Notes: generated from the sequence alone by a model not told the origin. A stretch of DNA of 64,000 bases from Tolypocladium sp. Sup5 PDA-1 (GCA_000750105.3 JPHH03000021.1:434001-498000); one strand, 5' to 3'. Shown: positions 35,722-47,803, numbered from the stretch's first letter. Numbers and translations: made by a program.

Positions 35722-38700
35722 TCATACGTGCGGCGCAGCAGGACGGCTCTTGCCGAGCGACTCGAGGAGTTCGTGCGGAGGTATCCTCTGCATGCCGCTT
35801 CCTCGATCGTACATGGACGTAGGTGCTGGAGCGTATCCCTCGCGCTTCTTTCGCAACCGGTCCAAGACGATGCCGCCCAGCACAAGCAAAAGAACGAGCG
35901 CCAGCGATATCGCCAGACCGATCAGAACGACAAAGACCAGGGGCATATGGCTATCCCCTGAAGAGAAGAAGTTGTCCTTTTGCGTGAAGATCTTGGCAAT
36001 ACTTCCAGCACCATTCCCCGAGTTCGTCGTGAGCACGTATGGCTGGTAATGTGTGCCGTTGTAGATTGCAGCCGAGACTGTGCCGACGTTGGGAATGTCG
36101 ATGGAGCCGGTAAGCATCAATACCTGCTTGTCGTCCAGAATGTCTGTCTTGTCGTGGCTCTTGGTGAGCGCAAAGACTTGGAGGCTTCGCAAAACGGTGC
36201 TCGCGGGAAGGGCTTCCTTGGCAGACAGCCACTTGCTGCCATCGTACTTCATGAGGAACACCGCGCCGTCATTGGCCGACTTTCCAGCGATCCAAACTTG
36301 ATTGGCATCGCCCGACGCCGGAGTCATCACCTGGACGGGTCCTGGGATGCTGTCTGCGCCAGCGAAGGCTGCCCAGGTCTGCTTCTTGGCGTTATATGAT
36401 GCCATGAACCGCTTGTCGGTGCCGTTGGCGAGCATGTCGCCGCCGGCAATAAGCGTCGAGTCGCTGGACCACATGAGAGACAGTACTTCGCCCGCCAAGC
36501 CGGTTCCTGGCTGGATCCATTGGTCCGAATCTGCGTTGTAGACGCAGATGCCCGGGCAATCCAAGGCTCCAGCTTTGGTGAAGGCGCCAGCGACGTAAAC
36601 CTCCGAGGTGTCAGGTCGGACGCTGATGGCAGACACGGTGCCGTTTCCGCCAGCAACAGGAGCCGGCTGGTTGGCGAATGCCTTGGCTTTCATGTCGTAG
36701 GCGATAACTCCATTGATCTGGTTGTCGTCGATGGCACCGCTGACTTTTCCTCCAGCATAGAGCACGCTTCCACGAAGTGCGACTGTGGTAAAGGTAGACT
36801 CGGTGGAAATGCCGGCACCTAGCCCACTGACAGATCCCCCGTCACCCCCGTCGATGAACACCAGGTTGTTGATTGTGGAGCCGTCCTTCGATTGGGCCGT
36901 GAAGTGCCCGGCGAGAATCGTGATGTTGCTGTTGCCATTGTCGTAGAAAGTCCCTGTGGCGACACCGCGCAGAGTTTGGGCTGAGAGGCCGTCCCGGCGA
37001 CTGACCTTGGAGGCAGGTCCCTGCGCTTGTATGTTGACTGGGAAATTTCCGAGGCCCGCGTCACTTAGAGTGGCAGCGCCGTTCGCGCCAAGTAGCGCCG
37101 ACGACACCGACCCTGCAAAGAGAGTGTCGTTGTTGGGAAGGTCAAGGATGGCGGCGCTGAGAATGCCTCTGTAGGTGGGAACAGGACCAGCGAGATTCTG
37201 CAGCCAATTGCCTTTCGATGGGACCCAGATGGCGAAGCCATCAACAGGAGCATCCTTGTTGCTGCCGAACCCGTTGCACTTGGAGAACGTTCCAGTGAAA
37301 GTGATGACAGTCTCCGTGGTATTCGCGGTGACGTTGACCAGTAGGGGGACAACATTTTGCACCCGTCCGTCAACACCGGCTCCCAGCGTACTCCAGGAAT
37401 TTGCCTTTGTGTCGTACACGGCAACGTGGTTCAGGCCGTCCTTGCCCTTGGTCTCTGTGTTGTTGAAGTCGCCGCCGGCATAGAGCTTGGAATCCTCGAG
37501 GTGCATGTCTAGGACTTGTCCGTTGAGGCCACCATCGAGGGACTGCACCTCGTTGTTCGCCCCACGAACACTGACAATGTTGACGTGCTTGTCGGATGTG
37601 AAGTTTCCACCAATATAGATCACGTCGCCAGATGTGACGAGCGACTTCACAGCCGAGTTTCGTTCGAAACCAGAGCCGAGCTTGTTAATCGCCGACTTGT
37701 CCAGGTCTGAGATTGAGGCAGCCCCATTGTCTGGGTCGAAGTCGAAGAGTCCATTGAGTCCTCCGGTAGAGTTGATGAGGGTGAACCCTACCCGCTGGGC
37801 AACGATGGTCAGCTTTTCGACGCCTTGGCCCGCGAGCGGGGTTATCGTAACGCTGGGCTTAAAGCTGTCGGAAGTCTTCTCGATGTAGCCGAAATAGATC
37901 TGGTCGTATTTGTCGAAGTTGTTGGTTTGGAAGAGGGTGCTTGAAAACTCGGCGTTGATGGTGCCGGTCGACATCGTTCCAGTCACGTTGACCCGACCTC
38001 TCGTATCGCAGGTCTCGTCGGGCTTGCAGCCTGGCGTATACATGTTGACGGAGTAGTTGCCCGACTCTCGGATGCTCGGGAAAAATACGATGGAGGCTGA
38101 CTTGGGCGTAATATCCCCGGACAACTGCGCAGTCAAGTAGTCCGCGTTGCTCTGCCCAGAAGGCGAATGCTTCCAAGGGCCGGTGGACGTTGCCGTGGAA
38201 GGGAGCTCGACGCCTCCGCAGCTCGGCTCATTGAAGTCGGCAATGGCATAGGCGAAAATGTCGTCCTGGAATAGCTCGACCCCTGCCAGGCCGGCGCCGC
38301 TGCCGTACCAGTCAGAGATGGCGATTTGAAAGCTGTTCATCCCCACTCGGTTGACAAAGCGGAAATCCTGGAACTTGACATTGGGATCATGGCTCAAGGG
38401 GCATTCGCTCGTGCAGGTCGCGTTTTGCCCGGTGGCAGGATCGACGTAGGTCAAGTTCATGATTCCGTTGAGTGGAAAGGCAAGGAAACGGAAGGTCTTG
38501 GTCCCGCGACCATCTTGGTTGGTGTTCCATAGCCTGAGCTTGGTAGGCTCAAATCCAAAGCCGAACTTTGCCTCCCAGGTGCCAGGGGTCTGGTCCCGCA
38601 GCAGCCAAGTTTTGCCAGCACCACCGGCGCCCGCAGCGCAAACCACACTCTTTGGATCACTGAAACCATTCGTCGATGCGCTGTTGGTGGCGGTGACGTT

Positions 38701-39423
38701 GGCCGTGGACAAGTTGATGATCTGGCCATCTGGTTGGCTTGGCGTACTGGCATTTCCCAATCCGGTGAAACTTCCTCCAAAGATGATGTGGCCATTTGAA
38801 GCCTTGGTGATGGCTTCCACAGGGCCGTTGAATCCAGCAAAGGGTAGGTTTGTCCACCCTTTCGTACCAAACCATGCGAGGGCATTTGTCGAATTGGCTC
38901 CCTTGAAGCTTCCACCGACGTACACCGTCTCTCGCTCCTGGTCGCAATATACGGCGTTGACCTCACCCTCGAGACCTTTGAGGGATGTCACCTCGGTTGT
39001 GTTTGGGTTGAAAAGGGCGATTGCCGTTGATTCAGTGCCGTCCAGACTTGTGAAATTACCACCGATAATTACTCCATTCAATTCGCCGTTTCTTCGCTTG
39101 AACGTGCACATGGTGCGAATCGAGGCGTCGGTGGAAACGATCGGGACCAGGACGCCATTGGGCAGCCGTGTGAGAAGGGACTCGCTGCCATTTGTGCTGA
39201 GTGGTTTCGATGTTTGGCCCTCGAACTCGTAGAGCGAAATGCCGTTGTAGTCTCCAGCAATGGCTATCCTCCCCAAATTAGAAAAATCAAGGTTCGCTGA
39301 AGGCACCGGTTTGAACTCGATGGCCTGGGATAATGACGGTGCGAGCGCTGCCAATGCGAGCAGTCCGGAGCCCAAGGGCTCTGGTCGGCGCGCCGCACGC
39401 CGCCGTCGAAAGGGCAGCCTCAT
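35722..39423 (-). CDS. rax2: Rax2-like cortical marker of cell polarity
   Basis: Rax2 is a single-pass membrane glycoprotein of the cell cortex that marks growth or bud sites, with Rax1 in yeast, and supports polarised growth in hyphae. This is one intron-free frame of 1233 residues. The N terminus has an Arg-rich n-region (residues 4-14) followed by a hydrophobic signal stretch (about 19-35, LLALAALAPSLSQA). The large ectodomain contains many short kelch-like repeats of the form VYVGGSF, IIFGGSF, LYAGGDF and VYVAGAF, typical of the Rax2 family, and many N-glycosylation sequons. A transmembrane helix at about 1161-1188 (rich in Leu, Val, Ile) is followed by RLRKKREG and a short cytoplasmic tail ending RPAAPHV. 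Length fits the family. Confidence 0.93.
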   Translation of the reverse strand: MRLPFRRRRAARRPEPLGSGLLALAALAPSLSQAIEFKPVPSANLDFSNLGRIAIAGDYNGISLYEFEGQTSKPLSTNGSESLLTRLPNGVLVPIVSTDASIRTMCTFKRRNGELNGVIIGGNFTSLDGTESTAIALFNPNTTEVTSLKGLEGEVNAVYCDQERETVYVGGSFKGANSTNALAWFGTKGWTNLPFAGFNGPVEAITKASNGHIIFGGSFTGLGNASTPSQPDGQIINLSTANVTATNSASTNGFSDPKSVVCAAGAGGAGKTWLLRDQTPGTWEAKFGFGFEPTKLRLWNTNQDGRGTKTFRFLAFPLNGIMNLTYVDPATGQNATCTSECPLSHDPNVKFQDFRFVNRVGMNSFQIAISDWYGSGAGLAGVELFQDDIFAYAIADFNEPSCGGVELPSTATSTGPWKHSPSGQSNADYLTAQLSGDITPKSASIVFFPSIRESGNYSVNMYTPGCKPDETCDTRGRVNVTGTMSTGTINAEFSSTLFQTNNFDKYDQIYFGYIEKTSDSFKPSVTITPLAGQGVEKLTIVAQRVGFTLINSTGGLNGLFDFDPDNGAASISDLDKSAINKLGSGFERNSAVKSLVTSGDVIYIGGNFTSDKHVNIVSVRGANNEVQSLDGGLNGQVLDMHLEDSKLYAGGDFNNTETKGKDGLNHVAVYDTKANSWSTLGAGVDGRVQNVVPLLVNVTANTTETVITFTGTFSKCNGFGSNKDAPVDGFAIWVPSKGNWLQNLAGPVPTYRGILSAAILDLPNNDTLFAGSVSSALLGANGAATLSDAGLGNFPVNIQAQGPASKVSRRDGLSAQTLRGVATGTFYDNGNSNITILAGHFTAQSKDGSTINNLVFIDGGDGGSVSGLGAGISTESTFTTVALRGSVLYAGGKVSGAIDDNQINGVIAYDMKAKAFANQPAPVAGGNGTVSAISVRPDTSEVYVAGAFTKAGALDCPGICVYNADSDQWIQPGTGLAGEVLSLMWSSDSTLIAGGDMLANGTDKRFMASYNAKKQTWAAFAGADSIPGPVQVMTPASGDANQVWIAGKSANDGAVFLMKYDGSKWLSAKEALPASTVLRSLQVFALTKSHDKTDILDDKQVLMLTGSIDIPNVGTVSAAIYNGTHYQPYVLTTNSGNGAGSIAKIFTQKDNFFSSGDSHMPLVFVVLIGLAISLALVLLLVLGGIVLDRLRKKREGYAPAPTSMYDRGSGMQRIPPHELLESLGKSRPAAPHV

Positions 39424-41740
39424 GGCTACCGCGTCGCGCTGAAGAGGGCCAGCGAGGAGCCCAGAGTCAGAGTCAAAGGGCGCAGAGACACGGTCGATGG
39501 AGGAGTCGGCAGCGGTGCAGTGGCAACAAGCATTTCAGGTCCGACGGTCGATGCGGTGCGTCGCGAGGGCAGTTCGGTTGGGTGGCTGGCGTCGACAGAC
39601 AGACAGGCAGGCAGACACGAGAACACGGGTGGAGGAGTGAAAAATTGGCAGTCAAAAAAAAGGTAAAGAGCGTAAGAATGAATGAATGATCGGATGGTCG
39701 GTCGGTCGTCGGTCGTCGCCGTGGTCTCTTCCCCTCGCCGGCGATGAGATTGGGGATCGATTGACTGAGCCTGAGCCTGAGCCTGGGCTTTGTTTGAACA
39801 AAGACGGATGGCTGGCAGCGCAGCCAGGCCAAGAATGCGGGAAATTGCCGACGTTGTTGTGACTGGCGACTCGAGACGTGGCGCTAGGCTGGATTGGGAT
39901 TAGCGCGCTGCTCTTGATATGGACCAGGGCGGCGCACAGCAACAGCGTCCAGTGATGCTAGTCCGTACCTAACTTATGTACGGAGTAGGCCTATTACCTT
40001 TCACAAGAATCGGGTGTTGGCGGCGCTGTGGAACGTCTCCTTGCGGCCAGACGAGGATCGCTCGTGCTGTGCGACTTTGCTCGTCTGCTCCGTTTGTGCG
40101 TTGGGGCTGTGCGACGGCTGTCGTTGGACCTGTGCAGGCTGGGTCTCGATCCGTGCTCCCAGCAGTCCCAGCACGCTAGGGCCTGCTATAAAAGGAGCTT
40201 CAGGCACCTCGATACGAGCGGCACCAATCGCCGCTGCGGGATGGCTCGGCCAGGTTGGTCCGCTGCCAAGGTCGGAGGCCCAACAGTGTGTGGACTGGAA
40301 GGAAGAAATACTAGTAAAGGAAAAGAAAAGCAGAAGTGTCACCAGTGCGACTCGGCCAACCGAGTGTCCTAGAGCGTCTTGTCGTCTCCCGTCGCTGTGC
40401 TGCGTCGGCTCAGGGGAATCGGACGATGCGAGCTGGCAGTGCCACGAAGCGATTGACCAGGGGCACAGCACCAGGAAGTGAACGTGAATCATGTGCGTCC
40501 AGCGACAAACGAATGAATGAATGACAGGAGCTGCGAGAGCTTGGCTCGTGGGAGTGCGATCGCGAGGCCGTTTTGTTTCTACGAATACGGACTATAAGAA
40601 CCAGAGGAGAAGACACTTTCTTCCTTTCTTTTGCTCGTTTCTTTTGCTCGTTTCTTTGCCCAGCCACTACGAGATGCAGAGTCCTGCACTCCTGCGCACT
40701 GCATCACGGTCCAACAAAGTGGTCACACCGCACCGCCCGTGTCACTCGCCAGCCCGTGTTTCCGATTCGCGTGGGTGACCCCTGCTCATGCCAGGGGGTG
40801 TCACAGGTCGATCCACCTGCAATCAACATGGACAAAATTAAGCCACAGCGACACGCGCTTCCCAGTCGCTATCAATGAACCGCTCTTTTGTCCACTGCTT
40901 CGTGTGCCTGGCACTAAAATCGGGAGGCGGCCACGCAGTGGGGACAAGGGGCAGTCCTGCGCGAAGGCGCATCAAACAGCGACGTCTCCATCACACGCCT
41001 TTCAACAGTCCAGACGACCACGAAGATGGGACGACGGGGCAGCCAATGCCCGAGTTGGAGTTGGCGTAGAGGAGCATTGCATTCAGGTGCGTAGGTCATA
41101 TGCCATGCGATCCAGATCGGCCGTGGCCAAGCCCGTTGTGTGCCGGTTTGCTCGGTGGCATGCAGCGTCCAAGGCCCGTGCCTGTATAACGAACAGACTG
41201 AACAGAGCCTTTTCTCTGGCTTTTTTCATACCAAGCAGCAAAAGCTTAATAAATAAGTTGAATTCTCTCTCTGTCCGCCTCGTGAATGAACAAGATAAGG
41301 GTGGTGGTGCTCAGTTGGTGATACACAACCTGGTAGCCTGCACCGCCAGCGTTTCCGACTCATGACTTCCCGGGAGTTGGCTGCAGGGAGGCAGTGGCTT
41401 CTCTGACGATCTGCTGGACGCCTGTGTTTGGCCCCTAACCCGCCCATGTAAACGCCAACATTGTTCTCCGACAGCCTTGACATTGGTATACTTCTGTCTA
41501 AGAGCCAAAGATCTTTGGCTTTACGAAACTTGAAAGAGGCTCATCATGTTCATTCACACGAATCCAACCAAGACGGCACTGCCAACAGTTCGTCAGCCTG
41601 CCGTGTCTCAGAAGGCTGTGCCTAGCCAGTTCGGCTCTTATCTCGCCGTACTCCGTATGTACAGGCACATCCAACACCAGACATGGCTGAACCGGGGCGT
41701 CTCGGCGTGGCTTGTAGCAGCAAGCACGCCACTGAAACGT
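39424..41740. other. 2.3-kb intergenic region, rax2 promoter and lcl3 3' flank
   Basis: It contains the rax2 promoter near 39424-40000 and the lcl3 downstream flank. Frames are short or start with non-ATG codons. GTAC-type palindromes occur at 39979-39987 and 41649-41657. A short GAGCCT repeat lies at about 39770-39787. Confidence 0.55.
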
Positions 41741-42593
41741 TCAACTGTCCGTCTTGTTCTGCTGCCCAGCCCATTTCGTCTTGTACTCTCTCGGACTCTC
41801 AAAGGCACTCGGCTTGCCGGACCACATGCCCCTCCTCTTTCTCTTTGCCTTCGCCTCGGCTTTCTCATACGCTGCCTTTATACCGCCAAACTCAGCCCCA
41901 GACTTGGCTTCGTACGTTGTCGCCAGTCCTCGTTTCACCATCTCCAGCCCAACATTTCTGCGAATGAAAAACCGACGGACGTAGACGGTCGCAACGATGC
42001 GGTTGTACTGGTCCCGCTTGTATATGTACGCCCGCACGTTCCGGTGTAGGATGTAATCGGAGAGCCACTTCAAGGCTTCGGCGGAGAATGGCTGGGCCGG
42101 TCGGCCGAAGTGCGCCCCTTCCGGAGCGTCTACGCCCGCGAGGCGGATAGGTATCTGCAAACACAACCGTCAGCGTGGTTCCAAGACGGAGCGCTCCGTT
42201 GAGGCAGCATACCGTGCGATCCTTGAGCGCCTTTCTCGACTCAGGCACCCTTCGTAGCCAGCCCCAGCCGACTGCCCTTCCGCCTGGTGTGTGGAACAGG
42301 TGAAAGTTGTCTCCATCCCCGACGCTCGACACTCTGCCAAACAGACTTCTGCTGCGAAAGAACGTCGGCCGGACGTAGGCGGCGCCGGGAATTCGACGCA
42401 GGTAGTTCGCATAGAGCTGTAGGGCACCCAGTCCGACGAGCGAGAACAGGACCATTGGCGCCCACTCTTTGGCCGCTGCAAACTGATCCGGCTCGGCAGT
42501 CCCTAGGGTGTCCGGCCACGAGACGGGCCGCTTCTTTGGCTCGTCATGTTTTGGATCGTTGCCAGCGCCCGACGATCCAAAAGGCCATACCAT
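41741..42593 (-). CDS. lcl3: Lcl3 membrane-anchored staphylococcal-nuclease-like endonuclease
   Basis: Lcl3 is a fungal membrane-anchored protein of the thermonuclease (SNase) family, reported at mitochondria in yeast. Complement exons are 42213-42593 and 41741-42154, in phase, giving 264 residues. I start at ATG 42593 (MVWPFG), the usual Lcl3 beginning. A single transmembrane segment lies at about 45-64. The SNase-like fold follows: VSSVGDGDNFHLFHTPGG, then RLAGVDAPE with candidate catalytic Arg131, calcium-binding Asp136 and catalytic Glu139, and KRDQYNRIVATV with Arg179. These match the Arg/Asp/Glu/Arg set of the family by motif. The C-terminal basic stretch AKAKRKRRGMWSG is also typical. 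Confidence 0.95.
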
Positions 42594-43046
42594 TGTACTT
42601 GCGACCCGCAGGCCGTCTCGCCATGTGTGGTGGTTCCTTGACGTCAAAAGGATGTGCGTATGTTGGGCCAACAAAGGGTGGCATGTGCTGGTAGACAGGC
42701 GCCAATTATAGCTCGGTGCCTGAGGCCCACCTTTGCTGCCCACTAGGCCTACCAACCCGACGTATCCGTACCTACCAAGTAAGACATCTGAGCTTCATGA
42801 CATTCAACTTGCGGGTGTCATTGGCTTTTATACGTCGCATGCAGACTTGTTATCAGTCGGGAGATCACGTATTTGAATTTCGTTTGTCTTCATCCAGAAC
42901 GTACTTATGGGCGCATGCTCCAGTTCACCCGTCGGCCCCATCAACACGTAAAGCCCACAGTACACCACCAGCTCTCCAGGCCTTGCAAGAATGCTGGCTC
43001 CGCCGCCCATAAGAGTAAATGTTCAAGGATATGAGCTTATAGGTCC
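42594..43046. other. intergenic, lcl3 promoter and ARPC2 3' flank
   Basis: 453 bases between two tandem - strand genes. No coding potential or notable motif was seen. Confidence 0.5.
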
Positions 43047-44217
43047 TTAGCTTCCTTGTACCTTGAATGACCTGCCGCTGGCAGTCTTCCTCTCCCGCTC
43101 CTCATTCTCGGGCCGGGCACGGCGCAGCACTAATGCAAGTTAGTACGGTGGTTGCCAACAGGCCTGGCAAGTTGCATACCTTGGAGGAAGTCTGCGGTGC
43201 GCTTCCGCATGCGAGAGTGGATATACGCCTTGGACGCCTTGATGTGATAATGGAAGTAGTCTCGGAACGTCTGGATGTGAGAGATGACAATCGGCATTCG
43301 CTGAGGAGTCAGGTGTCTCGGGAACAGGACTGCAACAACCGTCAGTACTGTGAAAACTTATTATGCTGAAAGGACTTACCGAAGGTGACGTAACCGATCT
43401 CGCCCGTGCCCGTGCTCTTCACCCCCGGGACGCCCTGCAACTCGAGGGGCGCATCGTTCCGGAAAAGGACCTGCGGCGCATTCTGAATGGCTCTCCTCCG
43501 CGCATCAACAAACTCTTGGATGAACACCTTTCCGAATACCCTGTCGGTTTCCTCGCGGAAGACGGTGCTGAAGATGACAGTGACCCGGTCGTGGCTGGCC
43601 TTGACATAAATGGCTTCCTCGTCCCGATAGTGAATCGCCTTGACTTGGCCGCCTTCTCGCACGCCTTGTGGAGCCTCTTCCGAGGTGAACTTGGACGCCT
43701 CTTCCTTCAATTTGTAGTGCTCTTCGTACGCTTGCTCGAACGGGGCTGCCATGGCGTTGCGTTTCAGCAGGGCGAACTTCATCGCCAACGCGTCGCGCTC
43801 CTCTAAGCATCAGTGTTAGCATAGATGGACCGCGACAACACCAACAGCGGCACAGGTTCCTACCTTGGTCGGCAGGCAGTTGCTCCAGGTCGATCATCAC
43901 TGAGAAGTCGTAGCCGATCTCGACAGGCGCAGCATAATCGCCGTACTCGCGCTGTAGAACTTGTTCGGCGCCATACTGGACGAGGTCCTTGAAGCACTTT
44001 ATTTGGATAGAGAGGAGGATCTTCGTCTTGGTCTCCGGGGTCGAGATGTGGAAGGTGACGCCATCGAAGTCGGAGATGGTCTGGTCAATGGATGCGGGAG
44101 GGGCACTGGATCGTGGTCAGCAACGCCCGGGATGACATCGGGAGGTTGGAATTACCCGGAGAACCGTTCGGTGAGAACCGATTGGATCAGAACGTTTTGG
44201 TAGTCGAGGAGAAGCAT
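43047..44217 (-). CDS. arc35: Arp2/3 complex subunit ARPC2 (p34/Arc35)
   Basis: ARPC2 is one of the two core scaffold subunits of the Arp2/3 complex, which nucleates branched actin at endocytic patches. Complement exons are 44156-44217, 43864-44105, 43380-43802, 43180-43329 and 43047-43129. All junctions are in phase, giving 319 residues. Diagnostic blocks are MLLLDYQNVLIQSVLTERF at the start, ISDFDGVTFHIS in exon 2, IHYRDEEAIYVKASHDRVTV then IFSTVFREE in exon 3, IGYVTFVLFPRHL across intron 3, FRDYFHYHIKASKAYIHSRM in exon 4, and the basic C-terminal helix ending SFKVQGS. Length matches the family. The start codon is 248 bases from that of utp12 on the opposite strand, so they probably share a promoter. 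Confidence 0.95.
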
Positions 44218-44465
44218 CGTTGCCGTGGTTTGCTGTTGCGCTCTGAGTGCTCCTCTCGGCGGCCTGGAGCTGGTTGACGACGATGGTGGGGCTGGGGAGA
44301 TGCGGGACGTCGAGCTGACGGATGACCACGTGACGAAAGCTCTGGTACAGATCCACCAGCTATTATCGATAAGCAAAAAAATATCCCCTCCAGAAGCAGG
44401 CGATGCGCCCATCTCTTCTCTGCGGTGGACGTTCCAAGGCCAATTGATGCTTCACCTCGACAAAA
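44218..44465. promoter_or_regulatory. compact divergent promoter, ARPC2 / utp12
   Basis: Only 248 bases separate the two divergent start codons, so both promoters and leaders must lie here. No dominant motif was recognised. Confidence 0.5.
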
Positions 44466-47411
44466 ATGGTTAAATCGTACCTGTAAGTTCATAATGACAC
44501 CCGCATGCGATTACGGCGGGAGCTAATTCACAATCCTAGAAAGTACGAGCATGCCAAGTCGTTTGGTGTTGTTGCGACAAGCACCTCGAACATCGTCTGG
44601 ACCTCGAAAGATCGAACGGGGACCGGCGCAGGACAGGCAGTTGTCGCCGCAAATGAAGAAGTTCTATGCTGGGATATAAAAAAGGGAGAGATCCTAAGTC
44701 GATGGAGAGATGAGCGCTGCACAGTCCCCGTCACTGCCATTGCGCAGAGCAAGATCGACAAGGATGTCTTCGCCGTCGGCTACGAAGATGGCAGCATCCG
44801 GCTGTGGGACAGCAAAATCTCCACCGTCATAGTCAACTTTAACGGCCACAAATCCGCGATTACGAAACTCGTCTTCGACAGATCTGGCGTCCGGCTTGCC
44901 AGCGGCTCCAAAGACACCGATGTTATCGTATGGGACCTGGTCGCCGAGGTTGGGCTGTACAAGTTACGAGGCCACAAGGACCAGGTGACGGGCCTTCAGT
45001 TCGTCGAACCTGAAGCACAAGTGCAAGACGAAGATGGCTCGAAGGCAATGGTGCTCGATGGCCAAGATGGTTCGGACGGCTTCCTCCTCACCACCGGCAA
45101 GGACTCGTTGCTCAAGCTCTGGGACTTGTCCTCAAGGCACTGCATAGAGACTCACATTTCCCAAACAAACGGCGAATGCTGGGCCCTCGGCGTGTCTTCT
45201 GATTTGAGCGGCTGTGTCACTGCAGGCAATGATGGAGAGATGAAGGTCTGGTCACTGGATGCCGACGGGCTGGCGTCAAACGCCCGACGGGTCAACGTGT
45301 CCCCAACAACACAATACTTGTCTGATCGCGGCACTCTCCATCGACAGAGCAAGGATCGCGCGACCGAAGTCGTCTTTCACCCTCAGCGGGACTTTTTTGC
45401 TGTCCATGGAGCGGAAAAGGGGGTGGACGTCTGGCGCATACGATCAGAAGCTGAGATCAAAAAGAGCTTGGCTCGGAAGCGGAGACGGCGGAGGGAAAAG
45501 CAAAAAGACGGCAAACAGCCCGACGAAGACATGACGAATGCCGACGAGAACCCGGAAGATGTGTCGAAAGCCGACATTAGCGACGTCTTTGTCCAATATG
45601 TCATCGTGAGAACAGGCGGCAAGGTCCGTTCCGTTGACTGGGCTTCGTCCAGTACTCAAAAAGACCTTCACTTGTTAGTGGGGACGACAAACAACCAACT
45701 GGAATATTACAGTGTACCGACCAAAGACAAGAGCGACCGGAAGAAGTCGGACGACGTTCCAGATTACACCCGCGCGCTCGCAGTCGAGCTCCCTGGCCAC
45801 CGCGCGGATATCCGAGCCCTCGCCCTCAGTTCAGACGACAAGATGCTGGCGTCAGCAGCTAATGGCTCCATGAAAATATGGAACATCAAGACGAAGACAT
45901 GCATCCGAACGTTTGAATGCGGCTACTCTCTCTGCTGTGCCTTCCTTCCGGGTGACAAAGTCGTCGTGGTTGGCACGAAGAGTGGTGAGCTGCAGCTTTT
46001 CGACGTTGCATCTGCATCTCTCTTGGATAGTGTACAAGCGCATGAGGGCGCCATTTGGGCGCTGAACGTCCATCCGGACGGCCGCTCAGTTGTGTCGGGC
46101 AGCGCGGACAAGTCTGCAAAGTTCTGGGACTTCAAGATTGTCCAAGAAGAGGTTCTCGGCACCAAACGAACCATGCCTAAGCTGAAGCTTGTTCAGTCTA
46201 GGGTCTTGAAGGTGTCTGACGATATACTGAGCCTCAAGTTCTCTCCTGATGCCAAACTACTGGCCGTCGCATTGCTGGACAACACCGTAAAGGTCTTCTT
46301 TGTCGACTCGCTCAAGCTGTACCTCAACCTATACGGCCACAAGCTCCCAGTCTTGAGCATGGACATATCATACGACAGCAAGCTCATTGTCACAAGTTCA
46401 GCAGACAAGAACATCCGGATATGGGGTCTCGACTTTGGAGATTGCCACAAGGCTCTGTTTGGACACCAAGACAGCATCCTGCAAGTCGCCTTTGTACCAC
46501 ACAACTCTGACGGCAACGGGCACCACTTCTTCAGCAGCAGCAAGGACAAGACTATCCGTTATTGGGACGGAGACAAGTTTGAGCAGATCCAAAGGTTGGA
46601 TGGCCACCACGGAGAAGTATGGTCGATTGCCATTAGTCGCAACAGCAACTTCCTCGTCAGTGCCGGCCACGACAAGAGCATCCGTGTGTGGGACGAAACC
46701 GATGAGCAAATCTTCCTTGAGGAAGAGAGAGAAAAGGAGATTGAAGATCTGTACGAAAGCACATTGACGACGTCTCTCGAGAAAGACGCGGATGCCGAAG
46801 ACGAGAATGGCGAAGTCGGTGCCGCAAGCAAGCAGACGACAGAGACGCTCATGGCTGGGGAGAGGATACAAGAGGCTCTCGAGATGGGCATGGCTGATTT
46901 GAACTTGATGAAGGAGTACGAGGAAGCCAAGCTCTCCGATCCCAACGCCATGCCTCCGCAGAGGAACCCAGTGTTCCTGGCCCTGGGCAACATCACCGCG
47001 GAGGCGCATGTCATGTCGGTGCTGCAGCGCATCAAAGCCTCGGCGCTGCACGATGCTCTGCTGGTACTCCCTTTTGCGTCGGTGCCCATAATGTTCACTT
47101 TCCTGAACATCTTCGCCCTGCGCTCGATGAACATGCCCCTGACGTGCCGCATCCTCTTCTTCATGATCAAGACCCACCACAAGCAGATTGTGGCCAGTCG
47201 GACGATGAAGGTGATGATGGATGGCATAAGGACGAATCTGAGGGCCGCCCTCAAGCGGCAAAAGGATGAGATGGGCGTCAATATTGCGGCGTTGAAGGTT
47301 GTGGGAATGCAGATTCGGGACAAGAGCGTCAAGGAGTACGTGGATGAGACGTGGGAGGACGAGAACGCTGAGAGGGCTGCCAAGAAGCGGGCATTTGTGC
47401 ACGTAGCATAG
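44466..47411 (+). CDS. utp12: U3 snoRNP / small-subunit processome protein Utp12 (WDR3/Dip2)
   Basis: Utp12 is a tandem WD40 protein of the UTP-B subcomplex of the small-subunit processome, needed for 18S rRNA maturation in the nucleolus. The true start is a 17-base first exon, 44466-44482. It encodes MVKSY plus two bases and joins in phase to exon 2 (44540-47411). This restores the family beginning MVKSYLKYEHAKSFGVV, and the product is 962 residues. Two WD40 propellers are visible, with repeats such as LASGSKDTDVIVWD, VVSGSADKSAKFWD, IVTSSADKNIRIWG and LVSAGHDKSIRVWD. A charged linker rich in Lys/Arg/Glu lies at about residues 325-365. The C-terminal Utp12 helical domain (about 800-925) includes LPFASVPIMFTFLNIFALR. 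Confidence 0.95.
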
Positions 47412-47803
47412 ATAGAATCACCATGGGGGCTTGGAGTATATACCAGAATTGTCTGATATTCTAGTGCACGCCTTTCACGGTGATATACGTGAAATACAGA
47501 CCTCTGTGTGTTAGAAAGTCGAGTCGCGTTGCTCAGCTCTGGCGTTCATGATGGATCTTGGGTGTCACGTGACGCGTACCTTTCGCGACCAACCTGATGA
47601 TGCTCGCTGGACCAGGGTCTGCGGATGGCATCTCACAATCAAAACGATAGACCTTCAACGCCCCCAAACGAAAAAACCGACGGGAATTTTCGCCGCACCA
47701 CGAAAACGGCTCGCTGTCTTACAGACTCCGCTCACCTTTCGGTCGCACGGCGGCCTGACGTCTCCCATTTCTCACCGTCCTCTACCGCCTCCCCAACTTC
47801 ACC
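47412..47803. promoter_or_regulatory. intergenic with CACGTG palindrome, lsm2 promoter
   Basis: 392 bases between utp12 and lsm2. A perfect 10-bp palindrome GTCACGTGAC at 47564-47573, about 230 bases upstream of the lsm2 ATG, contains an E-box/Cbf1-type core like the one in the rps13 promoter. A regulatory role is inferred from position and symmetry. Confidence 0.5.

Noticed and set aside
40631..41365. 244-codon frame on the + strand upstream of rax2
   Set aside because: Starts with TTG and has no recognisable domain; typical random open frame in GC-rich intergenic DNA.
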